NCBI GenBank assembly: GCA_022495995.1
Contig: JAFEMH010002577.1
Span: 62,001-126,000 of the forward strand
DNA length: 64,000 nt
Direction: 5' to 3'
Source: Adenophora triphylla var. japonica
Lineage: Eukaryota > Streptophyta > Magnoliopsida > Asterales > Campanulaceae
In this document: positions 11,185 through 22,699 of the stretch, in pieces
Numbering within the stretch: the stretch's first letter is position 1
How the letters are laid out: the number at the start of each line of letters is the position of its first letter
The notes under the pieces: model-generated
What the model was told of the DNA's origin: nothing
Database searches by the model: none
Seen by the model: only the letters and a program-made list of their open reading frames with translations
Translations under genes and position numbers: made by a program

Positions 11185-13214
11185 TGTAAGTACCCAAATC
11201 CGGATCGTCAAAATCCGTTAAAAGTTAACCAGAATTCGTTAACTGGCCCGCTCCAGGTTAACCGGAACCCGTTAAACTCCCCGTTCTCAAGCCAACGAGA
11301 CATCCCGGGACTGCCCCGTGCATCCCAACATCAAAGTGTACTCAACACACGTGATCACACGTAAAAGTACAGCTTTCCCCGAAAAACGCACTTTCCGGGG
11401 TCTTCCGGGATTCGATTTGCTATTTTCGAGCGTCTCGACCTTTCGGAGGTCATAACTCTCTCATACGAACTCCGTTTTGGGCCCACCACATATCAAATCG
11501 AATGCGAGAATAAGATCTATGCATATAACTACTTCAATCAAAAAATAGCCAATTTGAAGAATAGTCCAGCCGAACTGTTTTACAGGTTAAATTAACACGT
11601 GCCAAATTCAATCAAACTCAAGGCCAAATAACCAAAATGCCCCCCAAATGGAAGAAGGGTCCGGCCGGACTATTTTACATAACCTCCTTCTCCAAGTAAT
11701 TTTCTTCCCCTCCAAGTTTCCCCTCCCTATAAATACTCACCTCCTCCTCATATTTCAAACACCATTTCCTCCTCTCCTCCCCCTAGCACAAAAACGCTAG
11801 TCTTTCTTCCGCTCTTCGGGGACCCTCGAGCTACTCGTCGACGTAATTCTCTACTCTTCGGGGGCCCTTGTGCTACTCATCGGTAGATTCTGACACAAGC
11901 TAAATCGACCCAAGTCGAAACGCTGCCCAAATCCCTAGGTTCCTAAACACCAAATAAAAGGGGAAACTCTGTCCAAACACTTCCGAAACACCTTTCAAAC
12001 ACCTTTTCGTATCCCGTATACGTCCTCCCGAGCCAAAGAGTCAATACCAAATTTGGTAAATTCTCACTCCCAAAATGTAGACGTCACCGTCTACGGGGCC
12101 CGATACGTTTTAGTCCAAGATCCTCTTCTCTCCCGTAAAAGAAGTAATCTCGGGTTAAAATGGCGTTCCGGCCCCGTTTATTTACTTTTCTGTCATTTAA
12201 CGGTCCGGATCGTTTGATCCGTTGAATGTCATTTAAATTATGCTCTTTACAAGTCCGGATCGTTTGATCCGTTGAATGTCATTTAAATTACGCTCTTTAC
12301 AAGTCCGGATCGTTTGATCCGTTGAATGTCATTTAAATTACGCAACTTTACAATTCCGAGCCGTTTGGCTCGTTGATCGTACCTTTAAATTCCGGATCGT
12401 TTGATTTCGTTGATACCGCACTTTAAATACTGTCATTTACAGGTCCGACCCGTTTGGCTCGTGATAGTATTTACTTATCAAAGTCCAAGTCGCAAAACGA
12501 TTCATTGATCGCATATCATTTAATGTTTTTTTCCCGTAAAATCGCTAACAATGTAATGCCCGGTTCAAAATCGTAGTTCGTCATTCGAACTCCTTTTCAA
12601 AACAACTCAAAACGGACATTTGACATTCAAACGCTCATTTCCGTCTCAAAACCCGACGTTTGACATTCAAACGCTCATTTTCGTCTCAAAACCGACGTTT
12701 GCCACGCAAACGCTCATTTCCGTCCCAAAACCGATGTTTGTCACTCAAACACTCATTTCAAACTCTAAATCGACGTTTGTCATTCAAACGCTCTTTTTTT
12801 ACCAAAATCAACGTTTGTCATTCAAATCAAGATTAAAGCTTGTCATTCAAGCTCCTTTTCAAAAGCAACATGAACACACACATACACGCACACTTTTCGA
12901 GAAAGGTAGAAAGACTCATCATACAAGGCGTTTCGGGTGATCTCAAAATACTCTTCCCGAAACGTAACGTGACCTCCGAACCTAACAATCTCTGGTCCTA
13001 AAAAGCCTTTTCTAAAGTTTTGGCTACCAAACAAAACGTTCCATTTTCAAAGCCTTTTCCAAGTTTTTGCTACCAATAAAAACGACCTTGTTTTCAAAGC
13101 CATTTTCAATGTTTGGGCTCATAATACAAACTGGCGTGGCGACTCTCTTTTCCAAAGTGAAGTCCATTCGAAAGAACCGCTCGCCGCAGTCCGCGCGCGA
13201 TCCGGGTAATTTCA
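11185..13214 (+). repeat. 3' LTR of D (2030 bp)
   Basis: It starts TGTAAGTACCCAAATCCGG and ends CCGGGTAATTTCA. It is homologous end to end to the inverted LTR at 8008-10016. It carries the 12200-12470 palindrome block, the 12615-12840 39-bp block, and a PBS-like TGGCGACTC at 13137-13145. Confidence 0.9.
11563..11735 (+). promoter_or_regulatory. LTR promoter of D: TATA with upstream palindromes
   Basis: TATAAATA at 11728-11735. Upstream are AGTCCAGCCGAACT (about 11564-11577, degenerate) and GGTCCGGCCGGACT (about 11645-11658). These are the same type and order as the pair in A's LTR. Confidence 0.7.
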
Positions 13215-13402
13215 CCTTCATGCCATATAACATGTTCCAATTCATATTATCACCCTTTAACAGGTTTCTTCAACCTTACTTGGTTGTTTCCATTTCAAAC
13301 CCCAAGAACTGATTTCCAACTTCACACAAAACCTTCATAACCTCATAATAACATCATTTCACAAGGCATGAACAGTTATAGAAAGAAAACATAACAACTT
13401 AC
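13215..13402 (-). repeat. C 3' LTR, left piece
   Basis: It matches 32950-33146 of C's 5' LTR almost base for base ('ccttcatgccatataacatg' to 'ataacaacttac'). It is cut on the left by D and on the right by B; the right piece of the same LTR is 25840-26400. The part of the LTR equivalent to 30981-32949 is absent and is predicted to lie left of this window, beyond D. Confidence 0.9.
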
Positions 13403-13561
13403 TGTAAGTACCCAAATCTGGCTCATGCCTTCCGGTTAATTTTCCTGGCAATTCCGATAATTTTTCCAGTAATTCCCCGGACTTTCCTACAGTTCCGGAA
13501 CAATTTCAGAACTGTTCCAAGCCTTTTAAGGGCTGAAGGGAATGCTTGGTGATTAAGAAAC

Positions 13562-13935
13562 ACGTTTTTCTTAATCCCAAAACCCTTCTAGAAGACTGCC
13601 ACCTTGCATGTTTCTAGAAGAATCTGGAAGTGGCTACTTATGTCGTGCGACATAATAGGCCATGAAGACTTCTAGAAGCTTGCCACCTTGCATGTTTCTA
13701 GAAGAATCTGGAAGTGGCCACTTATGTCGCGCAACATAATAGGCCATGAAGACTTCTAGAAGCTTGCCACCTTGCATGTTTCTAGAAGAATCTGGAAGTG
13801 GCTACTTATGTCGCGCGACATAATAGGCCATGAAAACTTCTAGAAGGTTGCCACCTTGCATGTTTCTAGAAGGAAAACGGTTATGGCTTGTTATGTCGTG
13901 CGACATAATAAGCCCATGCAGGCTGCCTATAAATA
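13562..13935 (+). promoter_or_regulatory. B LTR promoter: 83-84-bp repeats with TGTCGCGCGACA palindromes, TATA
   Basis: Palindromes TATGTCGYRYRACATA lie at 13640-13655, 13723-13738, 13807-13822 and 13892-13907. The first three are 83-84 bp apart in a tandem unit that also holds CTTCTAGAAG. TATAAATA follows at 13928-13935. The 3' LTR has the same arrangement with TATA at 24025-24032. The second palindrome has a broken arm in the 5' LTR (GCAACATA) and a variant centre in the 3' LTR. Confidence 0.85.
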
Positions 13936-14551
13936 GAGGCCTTCACCTCTCATTTGAGGCACCTCTCCATCACCCCTCAGTCCCCCTCTATAGGAAATAC
14001 GCCCAGAAGCCTCCCCTCTCCTCACATACCTCCCAAACCACACTAATCCTCCCAAATCAATCCCACACACACTTCCCACACACACACTTCACACACACAT
14101 CAAGAACCAAAGGTTCTCAAGGAGCTAAGGCTTGATTTCAGTCCCCAGAAGTTGCTGTTTTGAAGGCCCCTATATCTAACTTGATATAGGGAGTCGTGGT
14201 CTTCAAGGGTAACGATTTTCTACCCTTTTCCTTTCCCTATCTTCATTATACATGAAATCTATATGCTAAAATAGGTTAATAATGATGTATCTTGATTAAA
14301 GTTGCATGCTTTAGCTTCATATCTCATAGATCCACATTTGATTTCATCACATTTCATGCAAAAGCCTCGGTTTGACTTGGTTTTGCATGAACACTCGAGA
14401 TGAGTGTGGATCCCTCATATCCACACCCTCTTGAAGTGTTCATTACTGAAATACTAGCTCCCTGAGACCTATTGGTAAAGTAACTTGGCTATTTTAAGGC
14501 CTTGTTACCTCTGTAGATCTCAGCTGCTGAAGACTCTGCAAAGTGGCTAGT

Positions 14552-14590
14552 TATGTCACGCGACATAGGCAGCCTATGTCACGCGACAAA
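14552..14590 (+). promoter_or_regulatory. Downstream palindrome pair in B LTR
   Basis: TATGTCACGCGACATA (14552-14567) and TATGTCACGCGACAAA (14575-14590) lie about 620-660 bp after the TATA box, in 'ggctagttatgtc...' context. The 3' LTR has the same pair near 24645-24685. Confidence 0.75.
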
Positions 14591-15750
14591 CATAGCCAGT
14601 TTGCAGAAACTTCCTATTCTCAAGCTGTAATCTGATGTTAACCCCCATCATGCTATAATCTGATGTTTATCTGCAATTTAGATAATATCTATGTACATAA
14701 AATGCCATCTTTTCATTAAAATACCATTTTCATACATAAAGGTGCATCCTTTGCACCTAAATCATATTTTCATGCATTAAAATCATTCTTTTTGCACTAA
14801 AAATTGCATCCTTTGCATTCAAAATCCCTTTTCACATTAAAGATGCATTCTTTGCACCCAAAAACTCATTTTCATACATAAAAATGCATCTTTTGCTTTC
14901 AAAATAACATCTTTATGCATTATTTGCACCTCAAATGCTATTTTTCCCATAAAATTGCATCCTTTGCACAAAATCATTTCTTTACATAAAAAAAAGCATC
15001 CATTTTACAACCAAATGTTATCCTTTGCATCCAAAAATGTCATCTTTTTACTAAAATGTCATTTTTACATGCATTCCTCCACTTCCCCATTAGCAACCTC
15101 GGAACGGACCGGTGTAAAGATCCTATCTTTACATCGTTTCTTCCATAAAGGTTTCATTATCTCTTTAGAAAGGGACAACCTTGAACCCTATATCTCCAAT
15201 TATCGCTTAAGACGAGTATGAAGCAGATATATGAGCTCGACCGTCTTAAAGTGTAGGATTGATGGGCTAAGGACATTCCTTCCTAAAGAACCTCATTTTG
15301 TGACTATAAAGAGAGTCATTCTCTCGATCATGCAAAGTCCCGAGATTAAAAATGCAATGATCACAAGTCCAAGATGAGGACGGGATCATAATCCCGAATA
15401 CATAAAATCCAAGAAATCCCGAGCGACAACCAATAAATGGTTTGTACGTTCGGAAGACAACTTGGGACATTCCCTCCCCTTTATTTTCAACACATGCACA
15501 CAAGAAAGCACGCAAGCAAGCACGATTAATGGGATCTTGGGAGACTTGTTCCGGCAAGGCACCTTGGGTGAACGACGATCCGTTCTTCCCAAGGGGTAAC
15601 TTAACCTCCGAACCCATAAAACCTTTTTTTCAAAGTTTTGAGGTAATCAAAATGGCGTGGCGACTTCGTTATTCAAATTAAACCGGATGTCTTCAAACTC
15701 GCGTGAATTTCCAAAAATACAACAAAAATTTGGGGCACACATTCACAGTT

Positions 15751-15768
15751 TGGCGACTCCGCTGGGGA
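15751..15768 (+). other. Primer-binding site of B
   Basis: TGGCGACTCCGCTGGGGA, three bases after the LTR end. Identical to the site of A. Confidence 0.88.
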
Positions 15769-17846
15769 TATCCCAAAGGAGAAAAGCTTTTATTTTCAAA
15801 ACAAAAATCGATACTCGGTATATAGGTGGAAACCACTTACCCTTCCTGTACACTCCCTGATGTGGGAGTTGGGATAACCGGTGGTTTAACAATCCCACGT
15901 ACCGGTATCACTTTTCGAAAAAAAAAAATAAAAGAAAGCTTTTCCCTTTGAGCGGGTTAGACTCCCGTCGCTGATTTCATTAATCGTGCTTGCTTTCTTT
16001 ACCTTGCATTGCATCATTTGCATCTTGGAATACGTACTGCATACTTTGTGAGCGGGGAAACAACCCGAAAAATAGCAAAGGAGTGGAACCTGGAAAATTG
16101 ATCCATGCAGTCGTACGGCTCAATCCTCCTTGGATTCTGACCGGGCGACCTCAGTGGCAATTCCACCAGGAAAAATCATGGTTAATCTGGCAGTCCTAGC
16201 AGCTTGGGGGTACTCAGCTCCATGACTAACTGGGGCTCCCAGAAAATTTACGTGCTTACGTGCTGCATTTTCCCCGTCCCGAAAATCATTCCTTTAAAAC
16301 ACATTTATGAAAATCTCTGTTTTAACTCAAAAAGGAACATTTTTAGGAGACCGCACACTACGCGCACCTGATATATCCTGTACACTTTGCACGCACGTCC
16401 TTCAAACCCGAGGGTGGTTCCAGCTGCAGTCACGGACAGCCTTACGATGCTCCCGGGCGCGCACGGAATCATCCCAACCTCCCCATGGCAGCCAGTGTCG
16501 ACCAATGCACAGTCCGTGTCACACGTTTCAAAAAACCGTGACTTTTTGGTTGGTTTTTGGTCTAGTCCATGTCATATAGCCCAGTTGCATACCCTCGTAA
16601 AGGTCAAGCCTTAGTTCATAACGGAAGAGGAACTCTGCCAAAATTTCGACAAGGAAAAATTGGCGAGATCTTGACTCCGACATTGACTTTGACCTTGACC
16701 CGCACGGAATGCGTAAGAGTCGAGACCAAGTCTTTGCCAATCAAAAGATCTTTCGCTCAAGCGAAGCTCTGCCAAAATTCCAACAAGGAAAAATTGGCAA
16801 GATCTTGACCCGGCATTGACTTCGATTCTGACTCACGCCCGGCGTATGCAACGAAGTTCAATGTGACACTGTGTCATCCGGCTTTTGCCGCCCGACCCAT
16901 GCCTATTATCTTCTCGGACATTACCGAAAATCAAAACGTCATTCGCTCAAGCGAAATTCTGCCAAAATTCTATCAAGGCAGAAAGACGAGACTTTCCCGG
17001 TATTGCCTTGACTATAATCCGCATCGCTCGTGCGTTGAAAGTTCCTATGACCCGCTAGACCCGTTAGGAGCGTTCTTTAATCTCGGTCGGTGGGATCCGC
17101 GTGCCCTATAGGACCCTCGCCCGGGGCTGTCCACCCTGGGAGGTCGAAATACAGGTGGAATACGAGGGGCTTATAGACGTAGTGACGGAACCCACTGATC
17201 CAGGATCTAGAGTAGTTGCGAAAAAGAAGGGCAAACCCCCCCTTTTCCAACCAAATAGAAATAAATAAAAGACATTGTTTTAAGTAAACTTGAACAATTA
17301 ATGTAATCATAATTGCATTTTCCTATCTCTGAAATTCCTAATCGAGACCTCCTCGGTCCGATTTCCAATTTTCTATCCCGACCTTTCATGGTCAAATCCC
17401 TAATCGAGACCTCCTCGGTCCGATTTCTGATTTCCCTGTCCCGACCTTTCATGGTCAAATTCCTAATCGAGACCTCCTCGGTCCGATCTCCGATCTTCCC
17501 ATCTCGACCTTTCGCGGTCAAATCCTTAATCGAGACCTCCTCGGTCTGATCTCCAATTTTTCAATCTTGACCTTTCAAGGTCCAATCTTTCCCGATCAAT
17601 TAGGATTAGGAGAAAATGTGTTTTGAGCAAAACTTAAGCGATAAGTGCATGTTACTTGAGCCTTCAGCCTAAACACTTACCTTCGAGTCTAAACCTTACC
17701 TATCCCCGAGTCTAAACCTTGCCTATCCCTTTCCCGCAGCGAGAAAGAAGTGGGCGAGAATACTAGGTCAACGGCCTTTCAGTACGGAAGCCTTAGGTTC
17801 AGATAGTTCGGCAGAATCGTCAGTTTTGTCAGCTCAGAGAGTCAGA
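15769..17846 (+). other. Leader region of B, with 62-63-bp array
   Basis: No gene is seen. Three imperfect direct repeats around 'tctgccaaaattc.a.caagg' occur near 16633, 16772 and 16960. A tandem array at 17325-17590 (period 62-63 bp; 'atcgagacctcctcggtc' at 17341, 17403, 17466 and 17529) is related to the inverted 58-bp array of A. Open frames here on either strand have no recognisable domain. Confidence 0.75.
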
Positions 17847-19285
17847 ATGGCAGATTTGACAGAAAACAGTGAGGGTACAGGAAATCAGATGGTTAGGAAG
17901 GAAGAGTTAGTCCTGGCTTTGGAAAGCACCCATAAGGTTCATCAGGAACAGCAAGCCATGCTTATTGACACACTCCGTCGTCATGGAATTCAGGTCACAG
18001 TTGAGTCGAACGGTTCTCTAGTAGTGGTCGAAGATGAGACTTCAGAAACAGTGATTTCAGTCCCTCCATCCTACAACCAATACCTTCCTCCATCCGCATA
18101 CGATCCCTTGTCAAGGACCACTCCTCCTCAGTCCTTTCCAACATCCCAACTCATCAGGGCTCCATCGCCCTCAGCTCCTCAGAACGGATTAGGCTTCACC
18201 CCACCTGTCTCTCAGTTCCAGCAATACCTGCCAGTCTATACTCCAGCTTCACATAATCAGTTTGAGTTATCTGGCTATGTTCTGAAACCACTATACCCAC
18301 CTGAATGCAATCATGAGTTGCCAAAGGATGATTCAAGTTTTCAGCTGTCACCTACCGGACTTAATGAATCCAGCCGTCAGTTTCACCAGTTTGCTACTGT
18401 GGTTCCCTCTACTGATAAGAGTCCTGTTGCGAGTTCCAGAGTCCCCGTTGACCCCCATGTGGCAATATTGATGGAACAAGTGAAACAAATGCAAGAGAAG
18501 TTTGACTTCATGATGAGTATCAATACTCCCTTGACCCCAGACGTCGAACCAGGCAAGGAAATGACTCCACCAAGCATAACCCAATGCCACCAAAGACCAA
18601 ACAAAGAACCGTACCCATGTCAGCACCAGTTCCTCACAAAGGAAAGAGTGTCGTAGCCTCCTTCAGCCAAACCCAACAATGGAACCAATCGGACAATGGG
18701 AATCCAAGTCTTGAGAACAACAATGTCTCCCGAAAACCCCGCTCCCTTCATTTTGACAATGCGGAGAAGCCTTTAAGCAAGATTCTGGAAGAGCTGATGA
18801 AAGAAAAGCTGATAAAGCTACTGGAGAATTGGAAGCCCAAGAACCCCAACGTTCGGGTGGATGAGTCTAAGCATTGTCTTTTCCATCAATACCCTGGGCA
18901 CAACACTGATGATTGCACCTATTTGAGGCATGAGATCCAGAAATTGATAGAAAAAGGGAAGCTCGAGAACCTCCATGGGCCAAAAACAGAAAGTTATGGT
19001 AAGAGGTCAATTCAGGAAGTGCAAGGTCAGAAACGTCAGCCTGATGATTTTGGGATGCCCATGAGCAAAGCTTTCGATGATTTGGTGAAACGAGGTCTTC
19101 TCACACCTCTCGAGAATTATAAGCCAAGAAACCCCAGTAGAGTTGACAGGACCAAGTTCTGCGAGTACCACAAGCATTTTGGTCATGTGACAGACAAGTG
19201 TGTGGATCTGAAGAAAGAAATTCAGTGGCTGATCTACGAAGGAAAGCTCAAGTTACCTGGCAGTCCAACCCGCGAAGAGTAGCTA
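17847..19285 (+). pseudogene. gag of B: capsid core missing, two knuckle modules, frame change
   Basis: The first part (17847-18656) starts at ATG 17847 and resembles the N-terminal third of the E gag: a charged helix, then a Pro/Gln-rich linker. Reading continues in another frame from 18584 to the TAG at 19280-19282, with a 72-nt overlap. The second part has two homologous modules of about 85 residues, each a helix ending in a knuckle-like motif: CLFHQYPGHNTDDC (18873-18914) and CEYHKHFGHVTDKC (19159-19200). Both are C-x2-H-x4-H-x4-C. The conserved gag core seen in E is absent, so capsid assembly by this protein is unlikely. RNA binding by the duplicated modules is inference. The frame change could be a mutation or a programmed -1 shift. 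Confidence 0.75.
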
Positions 19286-21659
19286 GACTAGGGTCTACCT
19301 ATCCTTAAGTAAGACTAAAAAAAAAAAAGAGAAAAGAAAAATAGTCTCTCAGTCAACCTTCGTAGGTTCTAGTACTTTTCTTTTTCAATCAAGTCCTACA
19401 CGGACATTGTATTTTATCTTCAATTTTCTATAAAAGAGTCTTCTTCTTTTCTTTCTAGACTTAAGATATTATTTGCACACCTACATTACATTTAATGAAA
19501 TGGTTTTATTTTATATGATCACTTGCATTGCTCAACAAATAATCTCTCGAAATATGTTGATCCCCTTCTTTTAAAAAATGAAAAAATAAAAAAATAAAAA
19601 AAAATAATCTCTCGAAATAATTAACACTCTGATTAATCGGTGTGAGAAAGTCAACTAATGCCTTCCCCATACACTTTCCTTACCTCATAAAAGCCTTCAT
19701 CAAGCTATACGCTTCCCAAACCATGTCCTCACCTTCATCTTGACCAAGTCAATGACGACGGCAACATCAAGGGACAACAAGAGGCCACTCAGCTTCGAAA
19801 GATTGACCCCGTGTCGACAACAACCTAGGAGCCTGCCTTCGACCTCAAGGATGTCAAGAAAAATTCAAGCAGGGGCTCACCTTGGCCCTCAAATGCTTCA
19901 GAAAATAAAAAAAAATGTAGTGCAAAAAGAGTAATGCCCAGCTAGGCTGAAAATCCCAAAAAAAGGTAGCAGTCTAGGCAAAAAACAGGGTTGCACATAA
20001 AAAAAAAAAAAGAAGAAAAAAATGATGAGGCAAAGGACCCAGCACCGCCAATAAAAAGCTTGACGGACAGGCAAAAATCAAAGCTCAGAGAATGAAAGTT
20101 GTCGATAACAATGGGGCGGTCGAAGCAAAGTCAGAAGCATTTCATAAGCCTGTAGGCACGTGCAAATCCTTTCTCCCCTAATGAAAAAGGAAGCAATTAG
20201 AAACAGCCGTCCAAAATGACTTGGTCAAGCAATCATCCCGAAGCTCATGCCTCATCATCCAGTCTTCTCATCCAAACCTTTTCACTAAAGGAACCACAAA
20301 TCCCAAAGCCTGAAACAGTCCGGCCAAGGGCGAACTACGGCGACTTGAGCTCCTCACAATGAGGGGAACGTAGGCAACCAGCAATGGTCCGGCCATAAAC
20401 ACATCCAAATTCCCAAAAACCCGATCTCATCAAATGACCTCTCCCATAGACACAGTCAGATTCCAGAAAACCCGGTCTCATCAATGACCTCCCTATACAC
20501 AAACTTTTCTTTCACACCAGCCAACCTTGATCCACGACATTGGTTGACCTTCTCCTCATGATTAATAAGAATGTTTTTCTTCATATCGAGATTAATGGTT
20601 GAATAACCCGAACATTAATAAAGGGTTTTAAGCAATCTTGTGATCATTGTAAATAAAACAAGTTTTCAGATGTCTTGACAAGTCTTCTCTTTCTACATCT
20701 TAGGAAAGATAGTGCTAAACATTAATTTTCTGTCAGCAGGGGCTTCCATACACTTTTACAAACCTCTCTACGCTTATACTCTCCCAAAAGAGTCAAACCC
20801 AAAGTGAGTTTTGTGCCTACATCGAATAAGGCCATCGGAATAACACAAAATCGGGATCTATTCCCACCTTTCAAAAAATATGCCCCTGCATGTATTTCTG
20901 AGAATCTTTTCTTTCACATCTTCTTAAGGTTGACTGAGCGACTAAAGGAAATAAGAAAGTAAGTACGAAAGGATAGGTCTTCCCTCTTCTGCTACAATTC
21001 GCATTAGGGTTGCCTTGAAACTCTTCAAGTCTGGGGCTTTGCCAAGCCATTCCTTTAAACTGGGGCTTCTTTAGCCATTTTTGGGATTCACATCGGGTTC
21101 TTCATTAGGTCCATAGATGGATTCAGTTTTGGTCAGATCAACCTCAGGATCACTTCCGCAGTACCAATCATATTGGGATTTTCGCTAGGTCACCAGACTG
21201 GGGCTCTACCAAGTCACTTCTTCAAAATCTAGACTTCGCCTGCTCAGTTCATCCAATCGGGGCTTTGCCAGTGAAAGGATCTTTCATGGGGCTTTGCAGA
21301 AAGTTCTTCCTCAGACCGGGGCTCGGATAAGTCGCATCCATCCCTAGAAGAGAGGTTTGGTCACTTCGACATCTGCTTTAGTCTTTGGTTGTAAAAGCCT
21401 ATCGACATCAGCTTCAAATGCCAGAGTGTAAGAAAGGAACATTCATCGAGACCCGAGGTTTAAACCCAGTCTCAGCCCAAGAGGGAATCCTAGTCCACGT
21501 TGACAACATCTCAGCAACAACAGCAGTTCAGTCCGCACCCAAGGGATACAACCCCACCTGCTTGAAACCCGTCTTAAACACATTTCATATGTACATCCAG
21601 ACCCAGTCCATACCATGTTTTCAAAAAAAAAATCATCACCCCTAGGCTCAAGTAACCTG
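19286..21659 (+). other. Non-coding interior of B
   Basis: No gene is supported in 2.4 kb. Seen are the conserved post-gag spacer (19340-19660), poly-A-rich runs (19560-20010), a stem-loop variant (20332-20378), a roughly 55-bp duplication around 'cccg.tctcatcaa.tgacct' (20400-20490), and a loose series of 'ggggctttgccaag' repeats (21020-21330). Confidence 0.7.
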
Positions 21660-22690
21660 CCAATTGCTAATGACAACGTTTCCTCCGGGAAATTCCCCGT
21701 TATTGCCAAATGGGATAACGTTTCCTTCGGGAAATCCTCCGTTATTGCCAAATGGGATAACGTTTCCTCCGGGAAATCCTCCGTTATCGCCAAATGGGAT
21801 AACGTTTCCTCCGGGAAATCCTCCGTTATTGCCAAATGGGATAACGTTTCCTCAGGGAAATCCTCCGTTATCGCCAAATGGGATAACGTTTCCTCCGGGA
21901 AATCCTCCATTATTGCCAAATGGGATAACGTTTCCTCCGGAAAATCCTCCGTTATCGCCAAATGGGATAACGTTTCCTCCGGGAAATCCTCCGTTATTGC
22001 CAAATGGGATAACGTTTTCCTCCGGGAAATCCTCCGTTATTGCTTAATGGGATAACGTTTTCCTTCGGGAAATCCTCCATTATCGCCAAATGGGATAACG
22101 TTTCCTCCGGGAAATCCTCCGTTATTGCCAAATGGGATAACGTTTTCCTCCGGGAAATCCTCCGTTATTGCCAAATGGGATAACGTTTCCTCCGGGAAAT
22201 CCTCCGTTATTGCCAAATGGGATAACGTTTTCCTCCGGGAAATCCTCCGTTATCGCCAAATGGGATAACGTTTCCTCCGGGAAATCCTCCGTTATTGCCA
22301 AATGGGATAACGTTTCCTCCGGGAAATCCTCCGTTATTGCCAAATGGGATAACGTTTCCTCTGGGAAATCCTCCGTTATCGCCAAATGGGATAACGTTTC
22401 CTCCGGGAAATCCTCCGTTATTGCCAAATGGGATAACGTTTCCTCCGGGAAATCCTCCGTTATCGCCAAATGGGATAACGTTTCCTCCGGGAAATCCTCC
22501 GTTATTGCCAAATGGGATAACGTTTCCTCCGAGAAATCCTCCGTTATTGCCAAATAGGATAACGTTTCCTCCGGGAAATCCTCCGTTATTGCCAAATGGG
22601 ATAACGTTTCCTCCGGGAAATCCTCCGTTATTGCCAAATAGGATAACGTGTCCTCCGGGAAATCCTCTGTTATCGCCAAATGGGATAATG
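21660..22690. repeat. 42-bp hairpin tandem array of B
   Basis: About 24 units of 42 bp. Each unit can fold as nested inverted repeats: GATAACG/CGTTAT outside and TTTCC/GGAAA inside around TCCG. Many neighbouring units alternate 'gttattgcc' and 'gttatcgcc', suggesting an 84-bp higher-order unit. Because 42 is a multiple of three, three to four frames on both strands stay open as 14-residue repeats; these are not genes. Confidence 0.95.
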
Positions 22691-22699
22691 TTTCTTGTT

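Larger units (their letters stand above)
10017..13214 (+). mobile_element. Element D: 3' part of an LTR element, truncated by A
   Basis: It holds a 42-bp tandem array, the conserved stem-loop, a polypurine tract and a 3' LTR (11185-13214) on the plus strand. The left part is missing: at 10016/10017 it meets the outer end of A's inverted LTR, consistent with A having inserted into D (candidate 5-bp duplication AAAGT at 10017-10021; the partner is outside the window). Immediately after the LTR, sequence matching the middle of C's LTR begins, so D sits in C's 3' LTR (candidate duplication CCTTC, 13215-13219). Confidence 0.75.
13403..15747 (+). repeat. 5' LTR of B (2345 bp)
   Basis: It starts TGTAAGTACCCAAATCTGG and ends GGCACACATTCACA. 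It is paired with 23499-25839. The middle (14700-15070) is an A/T-rich series of imperfect repeats around 'gcatcctttgca'. It contains a PBS-like TGGCGACTT at 15658-15666, 93 bp before the true site. Confidence 0.95.

Noticed and set aside
8008..13214. Single element with an internal inversion instead of A nested in D
   Set aside because: A has its own polypurine tract at 5027-5040 and its own primer site, so nesting explains more with fewer events; not fully excluded.
13830..14135. 101-codon open frame in the B LTR
   Set aside because: Spans promoter and leader with CA-rich repeats; no domain, and the LTR is non-coding.
21443..22679. Several long open frames on both strands (120-186 codons)
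   Set aside because: They are the 42-bp array read in every frame; perfect 14-residue periodicity and no independent domain.
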